Made by a program: the position numbers and the translations under genes | Shown here: piece by piece, positions 1-9,359 of the stretch | Numbering within the stretch: the stretch's first letter is position 1 | Layout of the letters: each line of letters opens with the position of its first letter | The notes under the pieces: model-generated | Told to the model about the DNA's origin: nothing | Seen by the model: only the letters and a program-made list of their open reading frames with translations | Databases searched by the model: none | Assembly (NCBI RefSeq): GCF_028369295.1 | Contig: NZ_JAQMYP010000008.1 | Span: 144,355 to 208,354 of the forward strand | From: Streptomyces sp. HD | GTDB taxonomy: Bacteria > Actinomycetota > Actinomycetes > Streptomycetales > Streptomycetaceae | Length of the DNA stretch: 64,000 nt | Direction of reading: 5' to 3'

Positions 1-141
1 CTCGCCACCGCGGCGACATCAGTGGTGAGCCTGCGCGTCATGTACGCCCGTGAGCTGCGCAAACGGACCGCCTCAGCCCCTGCTGTCGCCCCGCCGTCCC
101 CTGTCTCTTCCGTCTCTTCCGTCTCCTCCCCTGTCCAGTGA
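1..141 (+). CDS. C-terminal tail of a membrane protein (5' end outside window)
   Basis: An open frame enters the window at base 1 and ends at TGA 139-141, giving 46 visible residues. It starts with a hydrophobic/small-residue stretch (LATAATSVVSLRVMY), followed by a basic patch (ARELRKR) and a Ser/Pro/Val-rich tail. This looks like the end of a last transmembrane segment followed by a short cytoplasmic tail. The family cannot be named from so little sequence. The next gene starts within a few codons, so the two are probably co-transcribed. Confidence 0.55.
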   Translation, partial: LATAATSVVSLRVMYARELRKRTASAPAVAPPSPVSSVSSVSSPVQ

Positions 142-164
142 CCTCGGCCGCGAACGGAGACCTC

Positions 165-1157
165 ATGACCCGGGCATTCGACGCCCCCACTCGCACAGCC
201 TCTGGCGGGCGCCCGTTGACCGCGGGCGTGGCCATGCTGGCCACCGCGGTGGCGGTGACCGGTCTGCTCGTCGGCGGGCTCCTGACGGCCGTCGGTCTCA
301 CCGGCCATGTCTTCGGCCCCTGGCCGTCACCCGAGTCGCTGAACCCGGGCCTGGTCGGCGCCGCCATGCTGGGCACCTCGCCGGGCCTGTTCGCCGTCGG
401 CAGGGCCAAGCACTGGGAGGAGGCGCGCACGCTGCTCCATCCCTTGGCGGTGGTCCTCCTCGGACTGTTCACCGTGACCCTGCTGAACGCCCGCCATCTG
501 TACGTCGCCGAGGGCGGACCCGTCCTCTCCGTACTGTTCAGCCTGGGCTGGATCTTCGTGCTGGGGCTGCTGTGCGTATGGGCGGTGATCGCGCTGTCGC
601 TTCAACACCTCGTGCGCGCCGAGCCGTTCACCGCATCCACCGAGCCCGAGCCCGCGTCCGCGTGCGTTCCCGCATCCGCCGGGCCCAAGCCCACGCCCGC
701 GGCCATTCCCGAGCCCTCGTCCATTCCCGAGCCCGCGTCCATTCCCGAGCCCTCGTCCGCGCCCCTGCCCGGCTGGTCCAAACCGCCCCTGGCCGTCCTC
801 GGCTCCTCCTGGCTGGGCATCGGTACCGGCCTGCTGATCCGCCCGGACTTCTGGGCCGACTTCGTCCCCTGGCACACCGGCCGCCTCGACGCGCAGGCAC
901 TCGGCGTATGGGCCCTCGCGCTCGGCGTCGGCGTCCTCGGCGCGCTCGCCGAGGACGACCTGACCCGAACCCGCCCGGCCCTGCTCGCCCTGCCCGGCAC
1001 CGCGGCCGCGATGACCGTCGTGCTCGCCTGCCGCGCCGCCCACGTCGAGTGGAGCTCCGGCCCGGCGCTCAGCCTCATCGCCATGGTGGCGGGCCTGCTG
1101 TGCGCGGGCGCCGGTGGACGGGTCCTGCTGACGAGGTTCCCGGCACCGCACAACTGA
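165..1157 (+). CDS. Multi-pass membrane protein, unknown function
   Basis: This 330-residue protein has several hydrophobic segments: about four before residue 160 and about three after residue 225. The two halves are separated by a hydrophilic Pro/Glu/Ser linker near residues 165-205 that repeats an IPEPSS/IPEPAS unit. I chose ATG 165 because GGAG lies six bases upstream. A GTG at 138 overlaps the previous stop as GTGA and would add nine residues, so it is the alternative start. The proline linker suggests two membrane bundles joined by a rigid tether. I do not recognise the family and see no catalytic motif. Confidence 0.75.
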   Translation: MTRAFDAPTRTASGGRPLTAGVAMLATAVAVTGLLVGGLLTAVGLTGHVFGPWPSPESLNPGLVGAAMLGTSPGLFAVGRAKHWEEARTLLHPLAVVLLGLFTVTLLNARHLYVAEGGPVLSVLFSLGWIFVLGLLCVWAVIALSLQHLVRAEPFTASTEPEPASACVPASAGPKPTPAAIPEPSSIPEPASIPEPSSAPLPGWSKPPLAVLGSSWLGIGTGLLIRPDFWADFVPWHTGRLDAQALGVWALALGVGVLGALAEDDLTRTRPALLALPGTAAAMTVVLACRAAHVEWSSGPALSLIAMVAGLLCAGAGGRVLLTRFPAPHN

Positions 1158-1185
1158 CGGGGCGGAAGCGGCAGTTCGAAGCGGG

Positions 1186-1881
1186 TCAGGCCAGTTTCTT
1201 GAGCATCTCGGCCGCGGCCGGTCCGGCGGAGGCGGGGTTCTGCCCGGTGATCAGGTTGCGGTCGACCACCACGTGCGGGGCCCACGCCTCACCCTCGTCG
1301 TAGTCCGCGCCGATCTCGACCAGCCGGTCCTGCAGCAGCCACTTGGCGCCCGCCGCGAAGCCCGCCTGGGTCTCCTCGGCGTTGCTGAAGCCGGTGAGCC
1401 GGTAACCGGCGAAGGCGTTGCCGCCGTCGGCCAGGGTGGCGGCCAGCAGCGCGGCCGGGGCGTGGCAGACCACGCCGAGCGGCCGCCCGGAGGCGAGGGC
1501 GTCGACGAGGAGCTTGCCGGACGTGGCGTCCACGGCCAGGTCCTCCATCGGGCCATGGCCACCGGGGTAGTAGACGGCCGCGTAGTCGGCGAGGTCGATG
1601 TCCTCCAGGCTGATGGGCCGCTGGAACTCGGCGATCGAGGCGACGGCGTCCGCCATCCTCTTCGCGCCCTCCTCACCGCCGTTGAACTGCGGCGCCAGAC
1701 TGCCCTGGTCCAGCGGCGGTACGACACCGCCCGGCGTCGCGACGACGACCTCGTGGCCGGCCGCCGTGAACGCCTCGTACGGGACGACGGCCTCCTCGGC
1801 CCAGAAGCCGGTCGGGTGCTTGGTGCCGTCGGCCAGGGTCCAGTGGTCGGCGCCGGTCAGCACGAAAAGGATCTTCGACAT
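1186..1881 (-). CDS. DJ-1/PfpI family protein (class I glutamine amidotransferase-like, Hsp31/YajL type)
   Basis: The protein has 231 residues in one DJ-1/PfpI domain. The nucleophile elbow is visible as GVVCHAPAAL with Cys139-His140. The upstream acidic residues (Glu29/Glu30) and the PGGHG loop (107-110) are those that surround the active cysteine in this family. Members act as glyoxalase III/deglycase-type enzymes or holding chaperones against carbonyl stress. Which activity this one has cannot be read from the sequence. A LysR regulator is divergently transcribed from the other side of a 238-bp gap that holds a perfect palindrome, so LysR control is likely. It starts at ATG 1881, preceded by an AGGAG-like site. 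Confidence 0.9.
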   Translation of the reverse strand: MSKILFVLTGADHWTLADGTKHPTGFWAEEAVVPYEAFTAAGHEVVVATPGGVVPPLDQGSLAPQFNGGEEGAKRMADAVASIAEFQRPISLEDIDLADYAAVYYPGGHGPMEDLAVDATSGKLLVDALASGRPLGVVCHAPAALLAATLADGGNAFAGYRLTGFSNAEETQAGFAAGAKWLLQDRLVEIGADYDEGEAWAPHVVVDRNLITGQNPASAGPAAAEMLKKLA

Positions 1882-2032
1882 GGTGGGGGTCTCCTAGAGA
1901 AAGCAGGGGTTGGTCGGGCGGCGCCCCGCAGAAACGGCGCCAGATTTCCGTACCGGTCGTGGAATCGGATGGAACGGCCGTGCTCCCGCTCTCGAACCTA
2001 GTGCCGGTGGCGCAGCCACGCCAATGAAGCCC

Positions 2033-2049
2033 CCGATACCAGGTATCGG
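2033..2049. promoter_or_regulatory. 17-bp perfect palindrome, candidate LysR operator
   Basis: CCGATACC-A-GGTATCGG is an 8+1+8 perfect inverted repeat. It lies between the DJ-1 gene and the divergent LysR gene, about 70 bp before the LysR start. Its place and symmetry suit an operator for that regulator. Assignment to this LysR protein is inference. Confidence 0.55.
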
Positions 2050-2119
2050 TGAACCGATGCCCCCGTCGTGGGCGGTCGGCGCACACAGGCCGCCCCGCGC
2101 ACCTCGTAGGCTCGAAGCC

Positions 2120-3028
2120 GTGAGCGATCAGGACACCCATGGGTTCGGACCAGTCGACCTGAACCTGCTGCGCACCTTCCTCGCCGTGCACCGCCTGGGC
2201 TCCTTCACCGCCGCCGCGCGTCGGCTGAGCCTGTCGCAGTCCACCGTCACCACACAGATCCGGGCGCTGGAGAAGCGTCTGGGCCGCGAACTGTTCGAGC
2301 GCCGGGCGCACGGCGTCGCGCCGCTGCCCCCTGCGGACGAACTCGCCACGCAGCTGTCGGCGCCCCTCGACCGGTTGGCCGCCATCACCGGCGAGGAGCC
2401 GAGCGACACGGTGGCGCCGGTGTATCTGGCGGGGCCCGCGGAGTTCCTGAGCGAGGTCGGCCTCAAGGTGCTGGCCCCGCTGGTCGAGCAGGGCGTCCGG
2501 CTGCGGGTGGCCGTGGGACTGACCGAACCGCTGCTGGAGGAGCTGCGGGCCGGGCGCCACGACCTCGTCGTCGCCACCCGGCGGCCGCGTGGCCGGACGC
2601 TGCACGCGGAGCTCCTCGGGGACGAGGAGTTCGTCCTGGTCGCCGCACCTGTGTGGGCCGAACGGCTCAAGGGGCAGGAACTGCACACCACGCTGGAGGG
2701 CCTCCCGCTGATCACCTACGCCGAGGACCTGCCCATCGTCCGCCGCTACTGGCGCCATGTCTTCGACCGCCGACTGCACGCCGAGGCCGCGATCACCTTC
2801 CCCGACCTGCGCGGTGTCCTCACGGCGGTGCTCGCGGGGGCCGGCTGGAGCGTCCTGCCCAGCTATCTGTGCCGCACCGCCCTCGCCTCCGGCGCGCTCC
2901 GGCTGCTGCACCGGCCCGAGGACCCGCCGATCAACCCCTCCTTCCTCGTCCAGCGCCCGGGCAGCTCCCTCAACCCGCACGTGACGATCGTCCGTGAGCG
3001 TCTGCTGGCCGCCGCGAAGAACTGGTGA
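2120..3028 (+). CDS. LysR-family transcriptional regulator
   Basis: The protein has 302 residues. The N-terminal winged helix-turn-helix (about 10-70) contains the typical core LNLLRTFLAVHRLGSFTAAA followed by SQSTVTTQIRALEKRLG. The C-terminal type 2 periplasmic-binding fold (about 95-295) is the effector-binding part. GTG 2120 is chosen because the HTH begins a few residues later. The longer open frame upstream runs through the intergenic palindrome and has no conserved residues. It probably controls the divergent DJ-1/PfpI gene and itself; the inducer is unknown. Confidence 0.9.
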   Translation: MSDQDTHGFGPVDLNLLRTFLAVHRLGSFTAAARRLSLSQSTVTTQIRALEKRLGRELFERRAHGVAPLPPADELATQLSAPLDRLAAITGEEPSDTVAPVYLAGPAEFLSEVGLKVLAPLVEQGVRLRVAVGLTEPLLEELRAGRHDLVVATRRPRGRTLHAELLGDEEFVLVAAPVWAERLKGQELHTTLEGLPLITYAEDLPIVRRYWRHVFDRRLHAEAAITFPDLRGVLTAVLAGAGWSVLPSYLCRTALASGALRLLHRPEDPPINPSFLVQRPGSSLNPHVTIVRERLLAAAKNW

Positions 3029-3088
3029 GCCGGCCCGCCTCGGGTTCCGCGCCGAGACGCGGGGCGGCACGGGGCGCCCGCCACGGAG

Positions 3089-3715
3089 TCAGTCGGTGAT
3101 GACCGGGCTGCGGTGGATCCACTCGCCGCCGTGCGCCGCCCGGTGCATGAAGGCGGCGACGTCCGCCCGGCTGATCGACGGGTTGCCCTTCATCGGCAGC
3201 CGGTCGTCCGCGAGGAAGGCGCCATTGGCGGGGCCGTGCGTCAGCTTGGTCGGCAGGACCACGGTCCAGTCCAGCCCGCTGACGCGGATGCGCTCGTCCG
3301 CGATCGCCTTGTCGGCGTAGAGCGACCGGAGCAGGGTGCTGTAGATCAGCTTCTGGGCGGTGCTGGACCACTCGAAGGTGTGCCCGACACCGAACGACGA
3401 CAGCCACACGAGGCGCGATACGCCGGTGTCGCGCGCCGCACCGATCACCGCCTCCGAGGCTCGTGTGAAGAGGCCGTCGGCACGGATCGAGTTGCCCCGG
3501 CCCAGCGCGGAGACGATCACGTCGTGTCCGGCAGCGGCGGCGGAGACGTCGCGGGGCGAGGTGGCGTCACCGGTGACGGCCGTGACCCGGTCGGCGAGGT
3601 CGCCCAGACCGGCCGGATTGCGTACCAGGGCCGTGACGGAGTCACCGGATCGCACGGCCAGGTCGACGAGGTGGCGACCGGTGGGACCGGTCGCGCCGAG
3701 GACGAGGAGTTTCAT
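3089..3715 (-). CDS. NAD(P)-binding oxidoreductase (NmrA/SDR-a like)
   Basis: The protein has 208 residues and a Rossmann fold beginning with the dinucleotide-binding loop GATGPTGRH at residues 7-15. This is the atypical SDR pattern of NAD(P)H-binding/flavin reductase-like proteins. The start is ATG 3715, preceded by GGAGG. The upstream gene on the same strand encodes a TetR regulator. Two operator palindromes lie immediately before this gene, so it is almost surely the target of that regulator. The substrate is unknown. Related proteins act as NADPH-dependent reductases or redox sensors. Confidence 0.85.
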   Translation of the reverse strand: MKLLVLGATGPTGRHLVDLAVRSGDSVTALVRNPAGLGDLADRVTAVTGDATSPRDVSAAAAGHDVIVSALGRGNSIRADGLFTRASEAVIGAARDTGVSRLVWLSSFGVGHTFEWSSTAQKLIYSTLLRSLYADKAIADERIRVSGLDWTVVLPTKLTHGPANGAFLADDRLPMKGNPSISRADVAAFMHRAAHGGEWIHRSPVITD

Positions 3716-3764
3716 GGCGGGGACCTCCGAAACGGGGTGGGGTGGGGGGGCGAGCAAGCTAAAC

Positions 3765-3808
3765 GGACAACTGTCCATTACGAGAGCAACGTAACGGACA
3801 GCTGTCCG
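3765..3808. promoter_or_regulatory. Tandem TetR operator pair
   Basis: GGACAACTGTCC (3765-3776) and the perfect palindrome CGGACAGCTGTCCG (3795-3808) have centres 31 bp apart, about three helical turns. Both share the half-site CGGACA. They lie 50-93 bp upstream of the oxidoreductase start. A third copy precedes the tetR gene. Confidence 0.75.
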
Positions 3809-3910
3809 CTTAGCAACCGCCCCAGCCCTGTAGGGCCCGGGCAACCGCCCCGGCCCTGAAGGGCCCGACTCACAAGGGCCGGCCGTCGGGCCCCGGCCCG
3901 GAAGGCCCCG

Positions 3911-4492
3911 TCACGCCCGCCCGGGAGCCCCCGCACGCAAGCCGTCCATGACGATGTCCAACAACCTGGTCGACTGCGTCCGCCAGTCCCCCTCGGGGTC
4001 GATCTGCCAGATGCCGGCGATGGCGAGGATGAAGTCGTCGGCGGTGACGCCGGGCCGGATGGTGCCGGCCTCGTGGTTGGCGTCCAGCAGGGTTCCGATC
4101 GCGGCGACGACCAGCGAATAGCCCGGCCGTGCCGGACCACCCGTCGCACTCGTCGCCTGCCGCAGGGCTTCGGCAAGACCGGACTTGGCCATGGCGAAGT
4201 ACGCGAGGCCGTCCATCCACTCGCGCAGCGCCCGATCGGGCTCCCGCGTCCGCACCAATTCCTCGGCGCTGTCGGTGAGTTGCCGCACCTCATGTCGATG
4301 AACCTCAAGGACGAGCGCCTCACGGTTGGGGAAGTTGCGATAGAACGTGCCCTGCCCGACCCCGGCCTTCTTGGCGATCACGCTCAACGGAACGTCCGGG
4401 GAGTGCGACAACTCGGCCAGCGCGACCTCCAGAATGCGCTCGCGATTGCGCTGCGCGTCCGAGCGCTGAGGGGCGTCACTCCTGGATCCCAC
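3911..4492 (-). CDS. TetR-family repressor
   Basis: The protein is about 193 residues. The N-terminal helix-turn-helix (about 15-60) includes ILEVALAEL and VIAKKAGVGQGTFYRNFPNR, followed by a variable ligand domain. I favour the GTG at 4492, which has GGGGAGGA just upstream. An upstream GTG at 4522 is in frame and would add ten residues. The palindrome CGGACTACTGTCCG lies at 4533-4546, and two more lie before the downstream oxidoreductase gene. This indicates autoregulation plus control of that gene. The ligand is not predictable. Confidence 0.88.
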   Translation of the reverse strand: MGSRSDAPQRSDAQRNRERILEVALAELSHSPDVPLSVIAKKAGVGQGTFYRNFPNREALVLEVHRHEVRQLTDSAEELVRTREPDRALREWMDGLAYFAMAKSGLAEALRQATSATGGPARPGYSLVVAAIGTLLDANHEAGTIRPGVTADDFILAIAGIWQIDPEGDWRTQSTRLLDIVMDGLRAGAPGRA

Positions 4493-4532
4493 CGGCACTC
4501 CTCCCCCATTCCGCCTAGGCACTCTCCAGTAC

Positions 4533-4546
4533 CGGACTACTGTCCG
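4533..4546. promoter_or_regulatory. TetR operator upstream of tetR
   Basis: CGGACTACTGTCCG is the third copy of the CGGACA-type palindrome also found at 3765-3776 and 3795-3808. It lies directly upstream of the tetR start, which fits negative autoregulation. Confidence 0.65.
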
Positions 4547-4585
4547 CTTGAGTCCACCATAGCGACGATCCCGAGCGTTCGGCCG

Positions 4586-4813
4586 TCACGCCCTGGTCGC
4601 ACGACAGCCGTAACCTGCGGCAGACTCAGCGCCCCGCCGGCCAGTCGGCCAGTCGGCCAGTCGGACCATGCGCCAGGGGCCGTCCTCGCAGCGGGCGCGG
4701 ATCGTCACCGCGTTTCCGCTGCGGCCGGTCCGCACCGTCACCTTGCGCCTGCCACTCGGGAACGGTCCGTGTGCCCTTCCCGCCCCCCGGAGTTCAGATG
4801 TCCCGGCCACCAT
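4586..4813 (-). pseudogene. Possible remnant of a DUF1349-like C-terminus
   Basis: A short frame encodes VTVRTGRSGNAVTIRAR followed by DGPWRMVRLA. This pattern resembles the end of DUF1349/beta-xylosidase C-terminal-like (concanavalin-fold) proteins as I remember them. No upstream part of such a protein is present, and the frame runs into the lacI gene 3' end. It may be a decayed fragment or chance. Otherwise the 270 bp between tetR and lacI holds nothing recognisable. Confidence 0.2.
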
Positions 4814-5846
4814 CGCCCGGCGGGGCGGGCGGCGGGGCCGTGGTCTCTCGTGGGATCAGGTGGGTGGGCAGGACGACGTGCCGGACGTGATCCTCGTCGG
4901 AGTCGTGGATGAGGGCGAGGGCGAGTTCGCCGGCCTCGCGGCCGATGTCCGCGGGCGACTGGGCCACGGTGGACAGGTCGAACCAGTCGGCGAGGGGCTG
5001 GTCGTCGAAGCCGAGGACAGAGATGTGTCCGGGCACCGGGATCTGCGTCCTGCGCAGGGTCCAGACGGCGGCGACGGCGACCTCGTCCTGTTCGGCGAAG
5101 ACGGCGGTGGGCGGCTCGCGCAGGCTCAGCAGCTTGCCCACCGCCTCGGCGGTACCGCGCTTGTCGCCGACCTCGGTGGTGACCACCAGGTCGTCGTCGA
5201 GGGGAAGCCCCGCCTCGGTGAGCGCCTGCTGGTAGCCGAGCAGCCGTTCCTGGGAGCTGAAGGAGAAGCCGCTGGCGCCGATCGTCTGGAGGAAGGCGAT
5301 CCGCCGGTGGCCGAGGTTGAGCAGGTGCCGGGTGCCGTGCACGGCGGCGGCCACGTCGTCGACGTAGACGCTCGGCCGTCCCTCGACGTGCTGGCTGACG
5401 TAGATGACCGGCATGCCGAGGTTGTCCAGGCTCGCGGTCTCCTCGTCGTTGAGGTCGAAGCAGAACACCAGCAGCGCGTCGGCGTTGCGCCGGGCCGGCA
5501 GGTGCTCGAAGAACGAGGTGCGCGCGGCCATGTCGGGGATCACGTAGACGTTCAGTTCCAGGCCCGCGGCCCGCAGCAGCGGGGCGAGGCTGGACAGGGC
5601 GGCGCCCATGAACCACGACTGGAGGGTGGGCACCATCACGGCCACGTTCCCGGTCCTGCCCGTGACAAGGCTTGCAGCCTGTCTGGACACGGCGAAGTTC
5701 AGCTCGCGCGCGGCCTGCTCGACCCGGGCACGGACCTCCGGGGAGACGGTGGACATGCCGCGCAGAGTGCGCGAGACGGTCGATGTGGAGACCCCGGCCC
5801 GTTCGGCTACGTCAGCCATCGTGGGGTGCCGCTGAGCTGGTGGCAT
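4794..5846 (-). CDS. LacI-family repressor of the adjacent sugar locus
   Basis: The protein has 350 residues. The N-terminal LacI HTH is textbook (TMADVAERAGVSTSTVSRTL, about residues 9-28) and is followed by a hinge with ARELNFAVSRQA. A periplasmic-binding-type sensor domain (about 65-335) includes HRRIAF and the motif ISVLGFDD. The gene diverges from the ABC transporter and alpha-glucosidase operon, and LacI-type operators lie in the 275-bp gap. It therefore most likely represses that operon and itself until a sugar binds. The C-terminus ends in a Pro-rich tail. Confidence 0.92.
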   Translation of the reverse strand: MPPAQRHPTMADVAERAGVSTSTVSRTLRGMSTVSPEVRARVEQAARELNFAVSRQAASLVTGRTGNVAVMVPTLQSWFMGAALSSLAPLLRAAGLELNVYVIPDMAARTSFFEHLPARRNADALLVFCFDLNDEETASLDNLGMPVIYVSQHVEGRPSVYVDDVAAAVHGTRHLLNLGHRRIAFLQTIGASGFSFSSQERLLGYQQALTEAGLPLDDDLVVTTEVGDKRGTAEAVGKLLSLREPPTAVFAEQDEVAVAAVWTLRRTQIPVPGHISVLGFDDQPLADWFDLSTVAQSPADIGREAGELALALIHDSDEDHVRHVVLPTHLIPRETTAPPPAPPGDGGRDI

Positions 5847-5889
5847 GAGCGGACGGTAGCACAGGCGGCACGTTCCGCGGGGTGTTTGG

Positions 5890-5903
5890 TGACAGCGCTT
5901 TCA
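5890..5903. promoter_or_regulatory. LacI-type operator near lacI
   Basis: TGACAGCGCTTTCA is a near-perfect palindrome with the AGCGCT core typical of LacI-family sites. It lies 44-57 bp upstream of the lacI start codon. Confidence 0.65.
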
Positions 5904-5978
5904 TGCACTGGAAACCATCTCTGCCATCTCATTACCGCGTAGTAACGCATTGACTTCCGGCAAATGAGCCCCCTAGCT

Positions 5979-6071
5979 TGCAAGCGTTGTCACAGCAGGT
6001 GCATACATCCCCCCGCCGAACCGCTCATGAGTGAGTTGACCTGCAATTTTGATCTCATGAAAGCCGTGACA
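5979..6071. promoter_or_regulatory. Two weaker LacI-type operators before the sugar operon
   Basis: TGCAAGCGTTGTCA (5979-5992) matches the reverse complement of the lacI-proximal operator at 12 of 14 positions. TGAAAGCCGTGACA (6058-6071) matches at 11 of 14. The first overlaps the 10-bp palindrome GCTTGCAAGC (5976-5985), which resembles the CTTGCA motif of Streptomyces maltose regulators. Both lie upstream of the binding-protein gene. Confidence 0.45.
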
Positions 6072-6120
6072 ACGCAGTCTGACAACAGGGACAGATGGCC
6101 ACGTACGACCAGGAGACACC

Positions 6121-7419
<1,299 letters not shown>

Positions 7420-7430
7420 GGGGCAGGTCC

Positions 7431-8486
7431 ATGGCCGACACCAAGACTCCGCCCGAAGCCGCCGCCGATGACGACCACGCGGTTCCCGTCCCCTCCGGGC
7501 CGGTGAAGCACCCGCGGAAGCAGACCCGCGCGACCGCCGGCTCGGCGCGCATGGCCGCGCTGCTGGTCTCCCCGACGCTGCTGGTGCTGACGATCGTCGT
7601 GCTCTACCCGACCCTGATGGCGCTCAACGAGTCGCTGTACGGGGCGAAGGGCCTGGACCCGGCGACGGGGTTCATCAGCGCGACCGAGCCGTTCGTCGGG
7701 CTGCGCAACTACGCCGACATCTTCGGCGAGGCCGGGGAGCGGTTCTGGAACGCCTTCTGGAACACCACCTTCTTCACCGTCGTCACGGTCGCCCTGGAGA
7801 CGCTGGTCGGGGTGGCGATGGCCCTGATCATGCACAAGGCGTTCCGGGGCCGCGGTCTGATCCGGGCGGGCATCCTCATCCCCTGGGCGGTGCCCACCGC
7901 GATCTCCGGCCTGCTGTGGCGGTGGATCTTCAACAGCGACGGCATCGCCAACGCGCTGATCGGCCATCAGGTCCTGTGGACCACCGAGGGCTTCCACGCC
8001 AAGGTCGCCGTCATCGTCGCCGAGGTGTGGAAGACGGCGCCCTTCATCGGGCTGCTGGTACTGGCCGGGCTCCAGGTCATCCCCAAGGAGGTCTACGAGG
8101 CCGCCCGCATGGACGGGGCGAGCCCGCCGCGCCAGTTCTGGCACATCACGCTGCCCCTGGTGAAACCGGCGCTGCTGGTGGCGATGCTGTTCCGCTGCAT
8201 GGACGCGCTGCGCATGTTCGACCTGCCGTACATCCTGGTCGGCGCCCAGAAGCGCTCGGTGGAGACCCTGTCGATGCTCGCGCAGAACGAGGCGTCCAAC
8301 GTCCGCTTCGGACCGGCGTCCGCGTACTCCGTGCTCCTCTTCCTCTACGTCTTCCTGGTCGCGCTGGCCTTCGTACGGCTGCTCGGCGCCGACCTGATCG
8401 GCGACGTGGGCGACGGCACCCGCGGACGGAAGGGCAGGCGCCCGCGCATCCCGGCACTGCGCCGCCGTACGGAGGTGACGGCATGA
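7431..8486 (+). CDS. Sugar ABC transporter permease (MalF-like)
   Basis: The protein has 351 residues. A hydrophilic N-terminal arm of about 40 residues is followed by six hydrophobic segments. The binding-protein-dependent permease signature is visible as EAARMDGASPPRQFWHITLP (about residues 223-242), where the EAA loop contacts the ATPase. It starts 11 bp after the binding-protein stop. Its own stop overlaps the next start as ATGA, so the two permeases are translationally coupled. Confidence 0.93.
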   Translation: MADTKTPPEAAADDDHAVPVPSGPVKHPRKQTRATAGSARMAALLVSPTLLVLTIVVLYPTLMALNESLYGAKGLDPATGFISATEPFVGLRNYADIFGEAGERFWNAFWNTTFFTVVTVALETLVGVAMALIMHKAFRGRGLIRAGILIPWAVPTAISGLLWRWIFNSDGIANALIGHQVLWTTEGFHAKVAVIVAEVWKTAPFIGLLVLAGLQVIPKEVYEAARMDGASPPRQFWHITLPLVKPALLVAMLFRCMDALRMFDLPYILVGAQKRSVETLSMLAQNEASNVRFGPASAYSVLLFLYVFLVALAFVRLLGADLIGDVGDGTRGRKGRRPRIPALRRRTEVTA

Positions 8487-9322
8487 CGACCACCCTCACG
8501 GCGAAGTGGCGCACCGGGCTGCTGTACGCCGGTGTCATCGGGGTCGTGGCCTACTGTCTGGCGCCCTTCTACTGGATGCTGGTCTCCAGCCTGCGCCGCA
8601 CGACGGACATCTTCGACACCTCGCTCCTGCCCACCACGCTCTCCTTCGAGAACTACCGTGCGGTGTTCGACCCCGCGCAGGGCTTCGGCCGCGCGCTGCT
8701 CAACAGCCTGGTCGTGGCGGGCATCACGACCGTCCTGGCCCTGCTGCTCGCGACGTTCACGGCGTACGCGATGGCCCGGCTCGACTTCCGTTTCAAGCGG
8801 CTGATCCTGACCCTGATCATCGCCACCTCGATGTTCCCGGTGGTGTCGATCGTGGTGCCGCTGCTGAAGCTGTTCACGGACATGGGCTGGATCAACACCT
8901 ACCAGGCCATGATCGTGCCGAGCATGTCCTTCGCGCTGCCGCTGGCGGTGTGGAACCTGACCACGTTCTTCCGGCAGATGCCGGACGAGCTGGAGCACGC
9001 CGCCATGGTCGACGGCTGCACCCGCGGCCAGGCGTTCCGCAAGGTCATCATCCCGCTCGCGGCGCCGGGCATCTTCACCACCGCGATCATCACGTTCATC
9101 GCGGCCTGGAACGAGTTCCTCATCGCCCTGTCGATGACCAACAAGCCCGGCATGCAGACCGCACCGGTCGCCATCTCGAAGTTCACCGGCGCGACGACGT
9201 ACGAGACCCCGTTCGGCAGCCAGATGGCGGCCGGCGTCCTCGTCACGGTCCCGCTGGTGGTCATGGTGCTGGTCTTCCAGCGCCGTATCGTCGCCGGGCT
9301 CACGGCCGGCGCGGCGAAGTAG
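8483..9322 (+). CDS. Sugar ABC transporter permease (MalG-like)
   Basis: The protein has 279 residues and six hydrophobic segments. The EAA-type loop appears as EHAAMVDGCTRGQAFRKVII near residues 172-191, and the family hallmark FIAAWNEFL follows. It pairs with the upstream permease to form the membrane channel of the importer. ATG 8483 overlaps the previous stop. The alpha-glucosidase gene begins 37 bp after its stop, consistent with one transcript. Confidence 0.93.
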   Translation: MTTTLTAKWRTGLLYAGVIGVVAYCLAPFYWMLVSSLRRTTDIFDTSLLPTTLSFENYRAVFDPAQGFGRALLNSLVVAGITTVLALLLATFTAYAMARLDFRFKRLILTLIIATSMFPVVSIVVPLLKLFTDMGWINTYQAMIVPSMSFALPLAVWNLTTFFRQMPDELEHAAMVDGCTRGQAFRKVIIPLAAPGIFTTAIITFIAAWNEFLIALSMTNKPGMQTAPVAISKFTGATTYETPFGSQMAAGVLVTVPLVVMVLVFQRRIVAGLTAGAAK

Positions 9323-9359
9323 ACACGCCTCCCTTCAACCACTGAGGAGCACCACACCT

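Noticed and set aside
1910..2119. Longer N-terminus for the LysR regulator
   Set aside because: The extension would cross the intergenic palindrome and has no family similarity; GTG 2120 gives a normal length.
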